From contig NZ_CAJHCP010000005.1 in NCBI RefSeq assembly GCF_904848625.1, positions 372,001 through 436,000 of the forward strand: DNA of 64,000 nt. The letters are read 5' to 3'. Position 1 is the stretch's first letter. Every line of letters begins with the position of its first letter. Below, one piece after another: positions 16,946 to 24,758 of the stretch. Both the position numbers and the translations under genes were made by a program. A model generated the notes under the pieces. The model made no database searches. It was not told where the DNA came from and worked only from the letters and a program-made list of their open reading frames with translations. This DNA is from Paraburkholderia metrosideri (lineage in GTDB: Bacteria; Pseudomonadota; Gammaproteobacteria; Burkholderiales; Burkholderiaceae).

Positions 16946-17500
16946 ATGACAGGTCGTTTGATTTACGTGATGGGACCTTCCGGGGCCGGCAAGGACGCAC
17001 TGCTGGCGTTCGCACGCCAGCGCCTGATGGGCGAAGCGGTGCTGTTCGCGCATCGCTACATCACGCGGCCGAGCGGTCATGGCGAAGTGCACGTTGCGCT
17101 GAGCGTCGAAGAGTTCGCGGCGCGGTCGGTGCTTGGACTGTTCGCGCTGGAGTGGTCCAGTCATGGGCTGCGCTATGGCATCGGCATTGAACTCGATGCC
17201 TGGCTTGCGCGCGGTTGCGCGGTAGTGGTCAATGGTTCGCGGCAGTATGTGCAGCACGCGCTGACGCGTTATCCGCAGGCAGAAGTGGTGCATGTCGACG
17301 CGGCGCCGCATATTCTCGAAGCGCGTCTCGGCGCGCGGGCGCGGGAGTCGGCGGAACAGGTCGTGGCCCGGCTCGCACGGCGTGCGCCGTTTTCATTGCC
17401 CAAAGGGGTTCGCTGTACGACGATCGACAATTCCGGCGAACTCGAAGAGGCCGGTAACGCATTGGTCGCGCTTCTCCGGCCGGGCTTCGACGCTGAGTGA
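16946..17500 (+). CDS. phnN: Ribose 1,5-bisphosphokinase
   Basis: The 184-residue kinase has the P-loop GPSGAGKD (10-17) and the guanylate-kinase-like order YITRPSGHGEVHVALSVEEF, then a LARGCAVVVNGSRQYV strand. PhnN phosphorylates ribose 1,5-bisphosphate to PRPP, the last step of ribose recovery in phosphonate degradation. The start at 16946 follows the DUF1045 stop by 2 bp, so the two are translated from one message. Longer upstream frames would overlap DUF1045 without an RBS. Confidence 0.92.
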   Translation: MTGRLIYVMGPSGAGKDALLAFARQRLMGEAVLFAHRYITRPSGHGEVHVALSVEEFAARSVLGLFALEWSSHGLRYGIGIELDAWLARGCAVVVNGSRQYVQHALTRYPQAEVVHVDAAPHILEARLGARARESAEQVVARLARRAPFSLPKGVRCTTIDNSGELEEAGNALVALLRPGFDAE

Positions 17501-17512
17501 AAACTGTATATA

Positions 17513-17535
17513 CTGTTTATATCGATGATAAACAG
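17513..17535. promoter_or_regulatory. Inverted repeat CTGTTTAT-N7-ATAAACAG before the RHH-like gene
   Basis: A perfect 8-bp inverted repeat with a 7-nt spacer lies 10 bp before the probable start at 17545, within an AT-rich patch containing TATACT-like sequence. It is a good candidate operator, possibly for the adjacent DNA-binding protein. Confidence 0.5.
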
Positions 17536-17544
17536 AAGATGACA

Positions 17545-18126
17545 ATGAGCGAGCCGACCATTAAAGAACCCACCATCAAAGGACCCACGAAGAAAGCATT
17601 CCACTTCCCCAAAGCGGCTGACAACGCGCCCGCAGAAAAGAAGAAAGTCGTCAAGGCGGCCAAGAAAGTTTCTGTTGAAAAGGCACCTGTTAAAGCGGTT
17701 GCCGCTAAAAAAGCTCCCGTTGAAAAGAAGAAAGCCGTAGCAAGTACTCTCCCTGCTGAAAGTACTCCCGGTGTGGAAAGTACTCCCACTACGGAAGCGC
17801 CAAAAAAATCGGCAACCGTCAAAAAGGCCTCGAAAGCTCAGTCCGGCCCAAGCATCCGCACGAAGCCGGCTCAATCGAACCCTGCGGTCAAGGCAAAGCG
17901 TGCGAAGAAAGACAAGGTTATCCGCGATAGCTTCACGATGCCGAAAGCCGATTACGAGAAAATTGCAGCGCTTAAGCTCAAGTGTCAGGAAGCAGGCGTT
18001 TCTGTGAAGAAAAGCGAACTCTTGCGCGCGGGTCTGCTGATGCTCGAAGCGGCGTCATCGAAGCGGCTGTTGGCGGCGGTGTCGGCAGTAGAGCAGGTCA
18101 AGACCGGGCGGCCGGCGAAGTCCTGA
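17545..18126 (+). CDS. Ala/Lys-rich protein with C-terminal ribbon-helix-helix-like domain
   Basis: The 193-residue protein has a basic, low-complexity N-terminal two thirds (repeated EKKKVVKAAKK, VEKAPVKAVAAKK) like a histone H1 tail. The C-terminal segment KVIRDSFTMPKADYEKIAALK followed by GVSVKKSELLRAGLLML has the strand-helix-helix pattern of ribbon-helix-helix DNA-binding proteins. The start at 17545 is supported by AGAAG six bases upstream; a GTG at 17497 would overlap phnN. It is probably a nucleoid-associated or plasmid-partition-like DNA-binding protein. An inverted repeat just upstream could be its own site. No named family is assigned. Confidence 0.75.
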   Translation: MSEPTIKEPTIKGPTKKAFHFPKAADNAPAEKKKVVKAAKKVSVEKAPVKAVAAKKAPVEKKKAVASTLPAESTPGVESTPTTEAPKKSATVKKASKAQSGPSIRTKPAQSNPAVKAKRAKKDKVIRDSFTMPKADYEKIAALKLKCQEAGVSVKKSELLRAGLLMLEAASSKRLLAAVSAVEQVKTGRPAKS

Positions 18127-18206
18127 GTGGGCGGATCGCGAGTGCCGTCGTCATTGGCGGTGCTCTTCCGACGAGGCATCAAGGTGCTTCATTGGCACGT
18201 CGATCT

Positions 18207-18473
18207 CTACGAGCGCCGCTTTCCGTGGCCGTTTATCGCTCCTTCAACGGGATAACGGCCTTCAAACGTCTGGTGCATTCGTTTCAGTAGCGAGATGTAT
18301 CGCTGTCCCTCTACTGTGTGAACGGTTTGCGCCGCGATTGCATTGGCCTCGTCCCAGAGCCTTTCGAATTTGTCGCGCGCGGCATCGCTCGGCATCTTCG
18401 ACGCCATCAGGTCGGCAAAGTCCTTGTCGATAGCTTCAGGGGATCTCGCTTGCGGTGGTGTTTTATCGGACAT
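18207..18473 (-). CDS. Small hypothetical soluble protein
   Basis: An 88-residue, mostly helical, charged protein (MSDKTPPQARSPEAIDKDF start; LWDEANAIAAQTVHTVEGQRY in the middle). There is no signal peptide, Cys or membrane segment. The start at 18473 follows GCGAG. It converges on the RHH-like gene. I do not recognise the family, but codon use and the presence of a clean start support a real gene. Confidence 0.6.
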   Translation of the reverse strand: MSDKTPPQARSPEAIDKDFADLMASKMPSDAARDKFERLWDEANAIAAQTVHTVEGQRYISLLKRMHQTFEGRYPVEGAINGHGKRRS

Positions 18474-18795
18474 CTCGCGGCGGCTCGAAAGAAAAGTTGA
18501 GATTGGCGTGGCGTCGAAAGCAGGCGAGTGAGCTCCGTGTCCAGCGCATTAAAGTGATGGACATAAAGGTCTGTCATGTATTTGTCACAAATGCGCGAGA
18601 CTCACTCGTCAACATCTGCCGCTAATCAAAAAGCATAGTACGGCGACGTTGAGGACGAAAAAATATAACGCGCTGTTTCCGCGCCGGAAGGAGTTTGGCG
18701 GGAAGTGTGATGGTCGAATGATCGCTTCGGGAATGGGCGCCGCGCGCTGCGCTCACGCGCTTCGGATCGGGCGTACTGATCGCCGGATAACGCTT
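18474..18795. other. Intergenic region without a recognised feature
   Basis: The 322-bp interval lies between the small hypothetical gene and the NUDIX gene. No supported reading frame, RNA or strong terminator is seen. Composition is more AT-rich around 18590-18670 than in neighbouring genes. Confidence 0.5.
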
Positions 18796-19251
18796 TTATC
18801 CGCTGAAAATCGAATCAGGGTAGGCTGCCTGCAAGTTTCGGACAAAGGCCTGCGTCTGCTGAGAGCGGCTCACGGTTTGAGGCTCGTGCAGAGCGCTCAA
18901 AGACAGAATTTCCACAATGCCCCGACTACAGGTACTCGTTGCATAACGTGCTACGTTCGTCACTTTGACCCAGCGGCAACGGGTGATTTCGTTATCGGGC
19001 ACCGCGATTTGATCTTCGTCGATGTACGCGACGAAAACGTGATGACATGTGCGAACGCCCGTGAAGTCAAACAGATATCGCATGTTGAGCGCACGCAGAC
19101 CGGTTTCCTCCATCAATTCGCGTGACGCAGCCCCCTGCAAGCTTTCGCCGATGGATGCTTTGCCTCCCGGCAATGACCATCGCGAGCCCTCTTTACTTAC
19201 CATCAGGATTCTCGCGCCAAGCTGACATACAACGGTCGCTCGCTGTTTCAC
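18796..19251 (-). CDS. NUDIX hydrolase
   Basis: The 151-residue protein has a complete Nudix box, GKASIGESLQGAASRELMEETGL, with the RELMEETG catalytic core that binds Mg2+ (about residues 30-52). These enzymes hydrolyse nucleoside diphosphates linked to another moiety. GTG at 19251 is used as start, with GGAAGAG upstream. The C-terminal region (CSRGIVEILSLSALHEPQ) is not diagnostic for substrate. It stands alone, so no pathway can be assigned. Confidence 0.88.
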   Translation of the reverse strand: MKQRATVVCQLGARILMVSKEGSRWSLPGGKASIGESLQGAASRELMEETGLRALNMRYLFDFTGVRTCHHVFVAYIDEDQIAVPDNEITRCRWVKVTNVARYATSTCSRGIVEILSLSALHEPQTVSRSQQTQAFVRNLQAAYPDSIFSG

Positions 19252-19527
19252 TTTGTCTCTTCCATGATTGAGGCGTCTGCTGAATTCGCTTCCGCAACGA
19301 TCGTCACTACGAGAGTCTGTCGGCGGAATATCAATCTATCGGAGATGGTGATTTTTTAATGTGACGCTGGTGTGGCACCGCGCCCTGAAACGAGGCTTTC
19401 GCATGCCAATCGTGCATGCCTTCAACGAGCGAAGTTGATGCGCCCGGCGCATTGCGTTTGTTTTTTCTGACTGACTTAAGATGGCGTCTGTTATCGCGCT
19501 CATCCGCCCGCGATAGAAGCAGGTGAA

Positions 19528-20430
19528 ATGACTTCGAGTCCTCTTCCAGCTGACAATCTGAAAGCGTCACAGCCACCGCGCGTCGGCAAAGCGGAGTGCG
19601 CAATAACGTCTGCTACGTCGATTGCAGACGCTTTCAACCTGCTTTCTCTCATGGCGGCAAGCGAAGCCGTCAGGAGAGTGCGGGAGCTCAATTCAAGTTC
19701 GGAACCGGAAGTCCTGCACAAGCTGCGGGTTGCGCTGCGTCGTCTGCGCACATTGTGGTGGGTATTTCAGCCGCTACTCGATAAGCGGGACGCGAGGTTT
19801 CATCGCAGCGAATTCAAATCGCTAGCTGAGGCGGCGGGAAAAACACGGGACTGGGACGTGCTGCGTGTGCTGCTGTCAACGGCGCAGTCAAACGACTCTT
19901 TCGGGCCGCTGATTGAGCGCGTCGATCGGCATCGCAGCAGCGCGTTGGCGTTCAGTGTCCGGATCATTGCGAATGCGGGCGTTGAGCGGATCGTCGACCA
20001 CGCGGTGCAGGTTGCGCGAAATCAGATCGGCGAACAGGTCGTGTCGATGCGCCTGAACGAATTCGCGACGATGCGGGCACAGCGGGCCGAAACGATGCTA
20101 AAGAAGCGGGTCAAACGCGTCGTTTCTCATCAGGACGCTGACTACGCTGAGCTTCATGAGATTCGTATTGCAGGAAAAAGGCTGCGATATTCGCTGGAAT
20201 TCCTCGCGCCCGTGCTTGACGATCATTATGCGGTGACGATTGAACGACTCGCGCAAGTGCAGGAGCACCTTGGCAATTTGAACGATCTGGTGGCCAGCGA
20301 AACTTTGCTTCGCGAATACGCGTTCCAGTTAGGCGAACCGCATGCGTTGAAAAAAGCGATTAAATATCTGGACGAGCAGCAGAACTTACAGAAAATTGTC
20401 GCGCACGATATGCTGCGTGCGCACTTTTAA
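19528..20430 (+). CDS. CHAD domain protein
   Basis: The 300-residue all-helical protein shows the conserved CHAD signatures: VLHKLRVALRRLRTLWWVFQPLL in the first half and HEIRIAGKRLRYSLEFLAPVL in the second, rich in the His, Arg and Lys that bind polyanions. CHAD proteins bind inorganic polyphosphate and localise to polyphosphate granules. There is no CYTH domain fused. AGGTGAA precedes the ATG. It lies near phn genes and an orphan PstS, a loose association with phosphorus metabolism. Confidence 0.88.
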   Translation: MTSSPLPADNLKASQPPRVGKAECAITSATSIADAFNLLSLMAASEAVRRVRELNSSSEPEVLHKLRVALRRLRTLWWVFQPLLDKRDARFHRSEFKSLAEAAGKTRDWDVLRVLLSTAQSNDSFGPLIERVDRHRSSALAFSVRIIANAGVERIVDHAVQVARNQIGEQVVSMRLNEFATMRAQRAETMLKKRVKRVVSHQDADYAELHEIRIAGKRLRYSLEFLAPVLDDHYAVTIERLAQVQEHLGNLNDLVASETLLREYAFQLGEPHALKKAIKYLDEQQNLQKIVAHDMLRAHF

Positions 20431-20452
20431 TCCCTTTTTTCGTTCCTGTTTT

Positions 20453-20716
20453 TTATCGTTTTGCGTTACCGGTTGCCTTTCCTCTTTTCGACTCGGCACG
20501 GCGCGCGAGATCGGTGAGCAGCCATTTGGCCACCACATCGGGCCGGTTCATGTCGTGACTGGCGAACTTTATTTCATTGTCGAAGTAGACGATAACCGAT
20601 CCGTTCATGACGCGATATCGACCTCGAAACACGGTGCCATTGAGTTCAATTTCGATACCCTTGGCTGTTTCATAATCTTCGACCATTGACTCCGCTCTGA
20701 ATAATTTTTGAGGCAT
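20453..20716 (-). CDS. Small hypothetical protein
   Basis: An 87-residue soluble protein with a beta-rich centre (GIEIELNGTVFRGRYRVMNGSVIVYFDNEIKFAS) and a basic C-terminus. It might be a small SH3-like or Tudor-like barrel, but no family is recognised. It converges on the CHAD gene with 22 bp between stops. AGGTAAG precedes the start. Confidence 0.65.
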   Translation of the reverse strand: MPQKLFRAESMVEDYETAKGIEIELNGTVFRGRYRVMNGSVIVYFDNEIKFASHDMNRPDVVAKWLLTDLARRAESKRGKATGNAKR

Positions 20717-20846
20717 GGAACTTACCTAACCGAATGACATACGTCAACGATTAACCGTCAAAGTTCCCATTTATTTTTTTAATGCGGAAAATCACAAGTC
20801 AAATGGAGGGATCTATTTCAACTTTTCACACAATCCTTTGCAAGTG

Positions 20847-21881
20847 TTACTGAGCGGTAATGGCCTTGGCCGACGAACTTTTTAATTTAGTGCGTAATTG
20901 TGTGCGGACTTCATCCACGACGGCGGTGGGGAGTGGAATGTAGTCGAGGTCTTCCGCGGCCTGTTGACCGTTGGTGAGTGCCCAATCGAAAAACTTTAGC
21001 GTTTCACTGCTGCGCTCCGGAAGCGCGGGTGAACTTCGGAGCAACACAAACGTCGCCCCGACAATCGGCCACGCATTTTTGCCTGGCTCATTAGTCAGAA
21101 TCGGAACGAGCGATTTAGACCAGTCAGCATTCGCGGCGGCCGCTTTGAATGTGTCCGGGCCAGGCCGGACCGTGGCGCCGGCAGTATTTTTCATCGCGAG
21201 GTAAGACATGCGGTTCTGCTTCGTGAAGTCCCATGCAACGTAGCCGATTGCACCCGGCAGGATCTGCACGAAGGTCGCCACCCCTTCATTGCCTTTGCCG
21301 CCTATTCCACGAGCCCAACGTACGGTGGTGCCTTCTCCGATCCTGCTTTTCCATTCCGGATTGACCTGCGAAAGATAGTGCGTCCAGATAAGCGTCGTGC
21401 CGGAACCATCGAGACGCCGCACCACGGCAATTGGCGTATTGGGCATCTTTATTCCAGGATTGATTGCGACGATTGCCGGGTCGTCCCAGTAAATAATTTT
21501 GCCCAGAAAGATGTCGCCGAGTACCTGGCCGGTTAACGTCACTTCCCCCGACTTGAGGCCGGGAAGGTTGACGACTGGAACAACACCGCCAATAACGGTT
21601 GGGAACTGGTATAAGCCGTTTTTCGCGAGTTCTGCTTCACTGAGCGGCGCGTCCGATCCGGCGAAATCCACCAGACTTGCAACGATTTGCCGAAGGCCGT
21701 CTGTCGAGCCGACACTGAGGTAATTCACCTTGCCGCCGCCGGCTTCCTGATAAGCGCTTGCCCACCGCTTGTAGATGGGTGCAGCAAAAGTACTCCCGGC
21801 GCCGGTAATGTCAGCGGTGTGCCCTGAGACGGCGAATAGGGTGCTGGCCAGACCTACTGTCAGTATCAGAATGTGTCTCAC
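20847..21881 (-). CDS. pstS: Phosphate ABC transporter substrate-binding protein PstS (orphan)
   Basis: The 344-residue protein has a signal peptide (HILILTVGLASTLFAVSGHTA) and PstS phosphate-site motifs: ITGAGSTFAAPIYKRW, VDFAGSDAPLSEAEL, VRRLDGSGTTLIWTHYL and GGKGNEGVATFVQ. It binds inorganic phosphate in the periplasm. GTG at 21881 with GTGAGG upstream gives the normal PstS length; a longer frame to 22040 would add a non-signal extension. No pstCAB or phoU genes follow, so it must work with a transporter encoded elsewhere or as a free-standing binder. Confidence 0.92.
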   Translation of the reverse strand: MRHILILTVGLASTLFAVSGHTADITGAGSTFAAPIYKRWASAYQEAGGGKVNYLSVGSTDGLRQIVASLVDFAGSDAPLSEAELAKNGLYQFPTVIGGVVPVVNLPGLKSGEVTLTGQVLGDIFLGKIIYWDDPAIVAINPGIKMPNTPIAVVRRLDGSGTTLIWTHYLSQVNPEWKSRIGEGTTVRWARGIGGKGNEGVATFVQILPGAIGYVAWDFTKQNRMSYLAMKNTAGATVRPGPDTFKAAAANADWSKSLVPILTNEPGKNAWPIVGATFVLLRSSPALPERSSETLKFFDWALTNGQQAAEDLDYIPLPTAVVDEVRTQLRTKLKSSSAKAITAQ

Positions 21882-22236
21882 GAAAACCTCACTTGAATTG
21901 TTGTTGACGCTCGTTAAGTGAAGCTCGCCGAAGAAGTGCGGCGTGAAAATACTATTGTTTGTCGGGCAGATGTCGTGCGTTGTCAGCGCCGTTACGGGTC
22001 GAATTGACGTGCCGATTTGCGTGCGCCCATTGCTGAACACTAGACCCTGTAGCGTGCGTTTTCAAAGCAGGGTTTCTCCGCTCAGGCAGATTTCATTCAA
22101 GGACGGTAAAGGAGAAGGGGAATTGAAATGCGTGACAAGATCAGGGTAATCGCGTGGAGTTCGCAGCGACGCCTACGCACACGGATTGAGAGGTGATTGT
22201 GCGGGACGACGCCGCGTTGTGCGATTGCAGCAAGCG
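21882..22236. other. Intergenic region upstream of pstS
   Basis: The 355 bp contain no supported gene. The pstS promoter should lie within about 100 bp of 21881; I see no clear pair of Pho-box direct repeats. Confidence 0.5.
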
Positions 22237-22986
22237 CTACGAATGGGTCGTCAGCGAAAGAATCGGCTTTGCGTTTTTTTCCGGGTAGCCGTCGGTTCCG
22301 GTGGGGAGAAGTTGAGTCTGAAACGCGGTGAAGATGGCGGAGAACTGCGTGCCGCTTTGCACGATCACCGCGCCGTCGTGGAAGGTGCCATTTTCTTTCG
22401 AATGGTCATTGCGGTCGTGCGTCGGCGGATTGCCCTGATTCATATGCAACTCGTGCATTCCGTCCTTTTCCGGTTCAAAAAGAAATCCAAACCCGTAGAC
22501 GGTAATCTCATCGCCACTGGCCGGTTTCCATGCCTGGCGCGTTTCCACATCGCTGTCCGATGGCTTGTACGGGAAGTCTTGTGATGGTTGGGTGCGGTCG
22601 ATGGTTAGCGCGTCGTCGATCAGGTCGTTGATGTCGTTCTGATCGCCATTCGTCGAGTCGTACGGAATGGGGCGCATCCTCGTGACGTCGACGAGTTTCT
22701 TGTCCTGCCAGTAATCGAGGCGAGGAAAGCCGGCGGTATGCAGACCGGCGGGCAGCTGCTGCAATACGGGCAGCATGGGATGCTCGAATATGGTCGAAAC
22801 GAGAGAAAGGACCCGGTTGTCGTTCTGCTGCGTTCGTGTGTCGGATGCAGCGTTGACGACCAGCATGAAATTCTCGCCTGGCGAATTCTCCAGCACGATC
22901 ACGTAGTGTGGGCTGCCGTGATATTGCCGGAAAAACGGCACGCCGAGCCCGAGCGTTCCCTTGAACATGCAGTATTCGTTTGCCAT
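22237..22986 (-). CDS. DUF2278 (YukJ-like) family protein
   Basis: The 249-residue protein begins EYCMFKGTLGLGVPF and continues SPHYVIVLENSPGENFMLVVNAASDTR, the usual opening of DUF2278 proteins. Later segments DINDLIDDALTIDRTQPSQ and FHDGAVIVQSGTQFSAIFTAFQTQ resemble the conserved C-terminal half, where YukJ proteins end with 'whN' beta strands. The start at 22986 is chosen over an upstream in-frame codon at 23031 because it begins at the conserved domain. There is no signal peptide. Function is unknown; relatives occur singly in accessory regions. Confidence 0.8.
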   Translation of the reverse strand: MANEYCMFKGTLGLGVPFFRQYHGSPHYVIVLENSPGENFMLVVNAASDTRTQQNDNRVLSLVSTIFEHPMLPVLQQLPAGLHTAGFPRLDYWQDKKLVDVTRMRPIPYDSTNGDQNDINDLIDDALTIDRTQPSQDFPYKPSDSDVETRQAWKPASGDEITVYGFGFLFEPEKDGMHELHMNQGNPPTHDRNDHSKENGTFHDGAVIVQSGTQFSAIFTAFQTQLLPTGTDGYPEKNAKPILSLTTHS

Positions 22987-23204
22987 GACAGTTTCCGTTA
23001 TCAGGTGTGAGCCGGTCGCGTGCTTCGTCAACGTTTGCGTTTATCGTGCAACTGTTGCTCGCCGACACTGAAACGATAATGCTCGTCGAGGTCCGTCGTG
23101 TGAATCCTACGTTTTCTGCTTTTTATATTTGGTCCGCATATAGTGGAGACATTGCTGTCAGATAAACTATTGACGGACGGTTATTCAACGCGACGGAGAA
23201 AGAC

Positions 23205-23543
23205 ATGACAAACGCATCCGGGGCGACTACTAATCTGCAGGGGCCGAGACTCGAGGCGCTGCAGGTGTTGGCCGAGTATCTTGAGTTGTCGCTCGATGCA
23301 GGCGCCAGCCTCATCGTGATGCGTCATTCAAGCGACACTGCCACACTATATGTCGGTGACGCGGCGGGTCCGCGCGAGGAATTGAAGCAGCGCGGAACGA
23401 TCGCTGCGTCGCTGGCTAACGAAATCCTCAACGTGACTGAAGCAGGAAACAATCTGATTGACATCGAAGGTAAAACGTACCGTTTTTTTCGCAGCTTTAC
23501 GCACATAGAGGGTGTTGCGGCGGTCGTGTTCTCTTCAACCTGA
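23205..23543 (+). CDS. Hypothetical protein
   Basis: A 112-residue soluble protein, preceded by GGAGAAAG. It has an N-terminal helical region (LEALQVLAEYLELSLDAGASL) and a beta-containing second half (LIDIEGKTYRFFRSFTHIEG). No family is recognised and no signal peptide or membrane segment is visible. Codon use looks genuine. Confidence 0.7.
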   Translation: MTNASGATTNLQGPRLEALQVLAEYLELSLDAGASLIVMRHSSDTATLYVGDAAGPREELKQRGTIAASLANEILNVTEAGNNLIDIEGKTYRFFRSFTHIEGVAAVVFSST

Positions 23544-23590
23544 TCACGGGTTTCTAACGCTGAGGGGGCTACACCTCCGCCTTCTCGCGA

Positions 23591-23935
23591 TTAAAGCGCG
23601 TCGTGGCAGAGCGCCATCATCCGCTGAACCATGGTGCTTGCTTCATTGAGTTCCATCTCGCTGGTGAACAGCGCGTTCACACTCGACAGCCGAACCGCGA
23701 CACCCGCCTCCAGCAAATCCTTGCTGGCAATTTTCAGCGCAAGCTGGCCAATGCGAACCCTGTCCAGCCAGTCCATCTGCAGGCGATTTTTCTGCAGCCA
23801 CTGACGGCAGCATTGAACTACATGGTCCACCCGCCATTCGTTGGTCAACGCGTACGACGCCGCTGCAATCGCGACGAGGAAACAGAGCAGGTCGGGCCGC
23901 GCACTTTCGCGCTCGCTAAATTCAGGTTTCATCAT
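23591..23935 (-). CDS. Hypothetical protein
   Basis: A 114-residue helical protein in the version starting at 23935 (MMKPEFSERESARPDLL); the same frame extends up to 24067 with other possible starts, and none has a strong RBS. The middle shows CFLVAIAAASYALTNEWRV, only moderately hydrophobic, and CCRQWLQKNRLQMDWLDRV. No family is recognised. It converges on the preceding plus-strand gene. Confidence 0.55.
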   Translation of the reverse strand: MMKPEFSERESARPDLLCFLVAIAAASYALTNEWRVDHVVQCCRQWLQKNRLQMDWLDRVRIGQLALKIASKDLLEAGVAVRLSSVNALFTSEMELNEASTMVQRMMALCHDAL

Positions 23936-24319
23936 GTCTTTCGGCTTGCTCGCTGCGGTTAAGCGAGCCCATAACATATGGGCGACGGCGGACGATTCAA
24001 TATGGACGTAATTCGACACTGTTTTTTCGAGCGGGTCTGCGCTGATTACCCACCCGAAAGTGAACACTTTACTGCAAGTCCGGTGGACCTCGTCGACAGC
24101 CGGGCAATGGCAATGGCGGCGATGGCGATTTTCGCCGTGCTGACACTGGTGCTCCTGATATTTTTTTGTGCGAAAAATAAAGCGGACCCGTGCGTGCGAA
24201 TGCCGGTGTGTGGCTCACGGAAATTGCGGCGGCAATACGGTTGATTGCCAGCACGACGGCGGTCGTCGGGCGCTATGCGCAGACCGCTCCGAGGCACGCG
24301 ACTCCCTGGGAGCAGGTTC
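23936..24319. other. Region with no confident gene
   Basis: 384 bp between two hypotheticals. A plus-strand frame (24104-24244) could encode a 46-residue peptide with one membrane segment (IFAVLTLVLLIFFCAKN), but it has no RBS and is not called as a gene. Confidence 0.4.
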
Positions 24320-24529
24320 GTGTCCGACCAACCGGTGCGGCTGGTAGAGCGAACTTCAGGAAAGGGTTGCCGCCTGTTTCTGATTCCGCACGAGCCGATG
24401 TTGGACCGCGACATCCGATATTGCGATGTGCTCGGTGCGCAAGATTGGACCGATGTGAGGGCGGTGGTCGTCTATCAATCAACGAACCGGTTCGGGTTGC
24501 AGATTGAATCCGTGCTGAAGGCGTTGTGA
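24320..24529 (+). CDS. Small hypothetical protein
   Basis: A 69-residue frame from GTG at 24320, preceded by GGGAGCAGG. It reads as a compact soluble protein (GCRLFLIPHEPMLDRDIRY, then AVVVYQSTNRFGLQIESVL). The frame is open further upstream to 24245 but that extension is Arg-rich and unlikely. Family unknown. Confidence 0.5.
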   Translation: MSDQPVRLVERTSGKGCRLFLIPHEPMLDRDIRYCDVLGAQDWTDVRAVVVYQSTNRFGLQIESVLKAL

Positions 24530-24758
24530 CACCGATCGGTGCTGCGCTAGCCGACCCATTCGGAGTCGCTCTTTAACCAGGCGGCAACGATGAAGCCTGT
24601 CTATTCCGTTCATTCAATCGATGGAATCGGCACGTGGTTTTGTGGCCGATCCAGCGGAGGTTTTACTTCGTAAGCTTCCCACGTCTATATCCTCATGGCG
24701 TTAATTTAATGCGCGTGGCATAGTGCGCACCGCAATACCATTTATAAAGGGAGTCTAC

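Noticed and set aside
17503..17520. LexA-like box (CTGTATATACTGTTTAT)
   Set aside because: Only the CTGT half matches; the required ACAG at the standard spacing is absent, and no SOS gene follows.
24104..24244. 46-codon frame with one membrane segment
   Set aside because: Hydrophobic stretch is suggestive, but there is no RBS, no codon evidence and no recognised relative.
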